Source: Gammaproteobacteria bacterium (GTDB lineage Bacteria > Pseudomonadota > Gammaproteobacteria > UBA9214). From it: a DNA stretch of 5,800 bases. The notes under the pieces were generated by a model that was not told where the DNA came from, searched no databases, and was given only the letters and a program-made list of their open reading frames with translations. Location: positions 1 to 5,800 of the forward strand of contig DAOVVG010000167.1 of the NCBI GenBank assembly GCA_030632175.1. The letters are read 5' to 3'. Shown piece by piece: positions 5,461 to 5,800 of this stretch (the stretch's first letter is position 1; each line of letters opens with the position of its first letter). The translations under genes were made by a program, and so were the position numbers.

Positions 5461-5733
5461 ATGAACAAATCTGAATTGATTGACGCAGTGGCCGATGGGG
5501 CTGGCCTCTCAAAGGCGGATGCATCCAGTGCGACGGAAGCACTGCTGGACAGCATTGTAAAAGCATTGGGTAGCGGCGACCAGGTTGCTCTGACAGGCTT
5601 TGGTACCTTTTCCGTTCGCGCACGTGCTGCGCGTTCCGGACGCAACCCGCAAACAGGTGAAGTCATTCAGATCAAGGCATCAAATTCTCCGGGCTTCAAA
5701 GCTGGCAAAGCATTCAAGGATGCCGTAAACTAG
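5461..5733 (+). CDS. hupB: DNA-binding protein HU-beta
   Basis: HU is a small dimeric nucleoid protein that binds DNA with little sequence preference and bends it. It shapes chromosome compaction, replication, recombination and transcription. The 90-residue product equals the E. coli HupB length and starts with MNKSELIDAVADGAGLSKADA (helical dimerisation region). The turn motif GFGTF is at 46-50, the DNA-intercalating beta-arm tip RNP at 61-63 lies in SGRNPQTGE, and the C-terminal FKAGKAFKDAVN matches the family closely. The MNKSELID N-terminus and position after lon favour HU-beta over HU-alpha or IHF. GAGGA at 5449-5453 with a 7-nt spacer fixes the ATG at 5461. The strong terminator before it suggests its own promoter. 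No terminator separates it from the tRNA gene 9 bases downstream, so a joint transcript is likely. Confidence 0.97.
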   Translation: MNKSELIDAVADGAGLSKADASSATEALLDSIVKALGSGDQVALTGFGTFSVRARAARSGRNPQTGEVIQIKASNSPGFKAGKAFKDAVN

Positions 5734-5742
5734 CGCGCCTTC

Positions 5743-5800
5743 GGGTGCTTAGCTCAGCTGGTAGAGCGTCGCCCTTACAAGGCGAATGTCGGGGGTTCGA
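5743..5800 (+). tRNA. tRNA-Val (anticodon TAC), 3' end outside window
   Basis: The cloverleaf can be traced up to the T-loop. The acceptor 5' strand GGGTGCT is at 5743-5749, then TA, and the D-stem GCTC (5752-5755) pairs with GAGC (5764-5767). The anticodon stem TCGCC (5769-5773) pairs with GGCGA (5781-5785) around the loop CTTACAA, giving anticodon TAC at 5776-5778, which reads GUA valine codons. The T-stem begins with GGGGG at 5791, followed by TTCGA at the window edge. About 18 more bases should complete it. It resembles E. coli tRNA-Val(UAC) through most of its length. It lies 9 bases after the hupB stop and is probably processed out of a hupB transcript, perhaps followed by further tRNAs outside the window. 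Confidence 0.95.

Noticed and set aside
5453..5464. Four-codon frame ATG ACT ATA TGA overlapping the hupB start
   Set aside because: Its ATG uses the last base of the hupB Shine-Dalgarno, so it cannot be initiated from that site; it looks incidental.
4763..5623. A 286-codon open frame on the - strand across the end of lon, the terminator and part of hupB
   Set aside because: It is antisense to two certain genes, runs through a strong terminator hairpin, has low-complexity composition and matches no family I recognise. It is a codon-bias shadow.
1..5800. Search for mobile elements, CRISPR arrays, toxin-antitoxin or defence genes
   Set aside because: All sequence is accounted for by conserved housekeeping genes and short intergenic regions; no transposase, long terminal repeats, attachment site or spaced repeat array was seen. 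The tRNA could host an integration site at its 3' end, but that end is outside the window.

Overview
This window is a housekeeping proteostasis locus in the order (tig)-clpP-clpX-lon-hupB-tRNA-Val, all on the + strand. The gene order and protein sequences point to a gammaproteobacterium. ClpP, ClpX, Lon and HU-beta align by eye with their Escherichia coli counterparts almost without gaps in the catalytic cores. The sequence is not enterobacterial, because N-termini, C-terminal tails and intergenic DNA all differ. I cannot name a genus from sequence alone. GC content looks moderate, near 50 percent.

Layout. Bases 1-476 hold the C-terminal part of trigger factor (tig), cut by the window edge. 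clpP follows three bases after the tig stop (480-1136), then a 180-base gap with a probable clpX promoter, then clpX (1317-2588). The 257-base gap before lon holds a weak AT-rich hairpin and a convincing heat-shock (sigma-32) promoter that overlaps a sigma-70-type promoter, followed by a leader of about 120 nt. lon (2846-5272) ends at a strong intrinsic terminator. hupB (5461-5733) has its own upstream region. A tRNA-Val (anticodon TAC) begins only 9 bases after the hupB stop and runs off the window end.

How the genes work together. Trigger factor meets nascent chains at the ribosome. ClpX unfolds tagged or damaged proteins and feeds them to the ClpP chamber. Lon independently degrades misfolded and regulatory proteins. 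HU-beta is a nucleoid protein that is also a known Lon substrate in E. coli. All catalytic and nucleotide-binding residues that can be checked are present, and no frameshift or broken gene was seen.

I found no undescribed system, mobile element, CRISPR array or defence genes. The points worth a second look are regulatory. They are the nested sigma-32/sigma-70 promoter of lon, a CUUCGG tetraloop hairpin that would compete with the tRNA-Val acceptor strand, a 12-bp repeat on both sides of clpX with relatives upstream of hupB, and two overlapping micro-ORFs in the lon leader.
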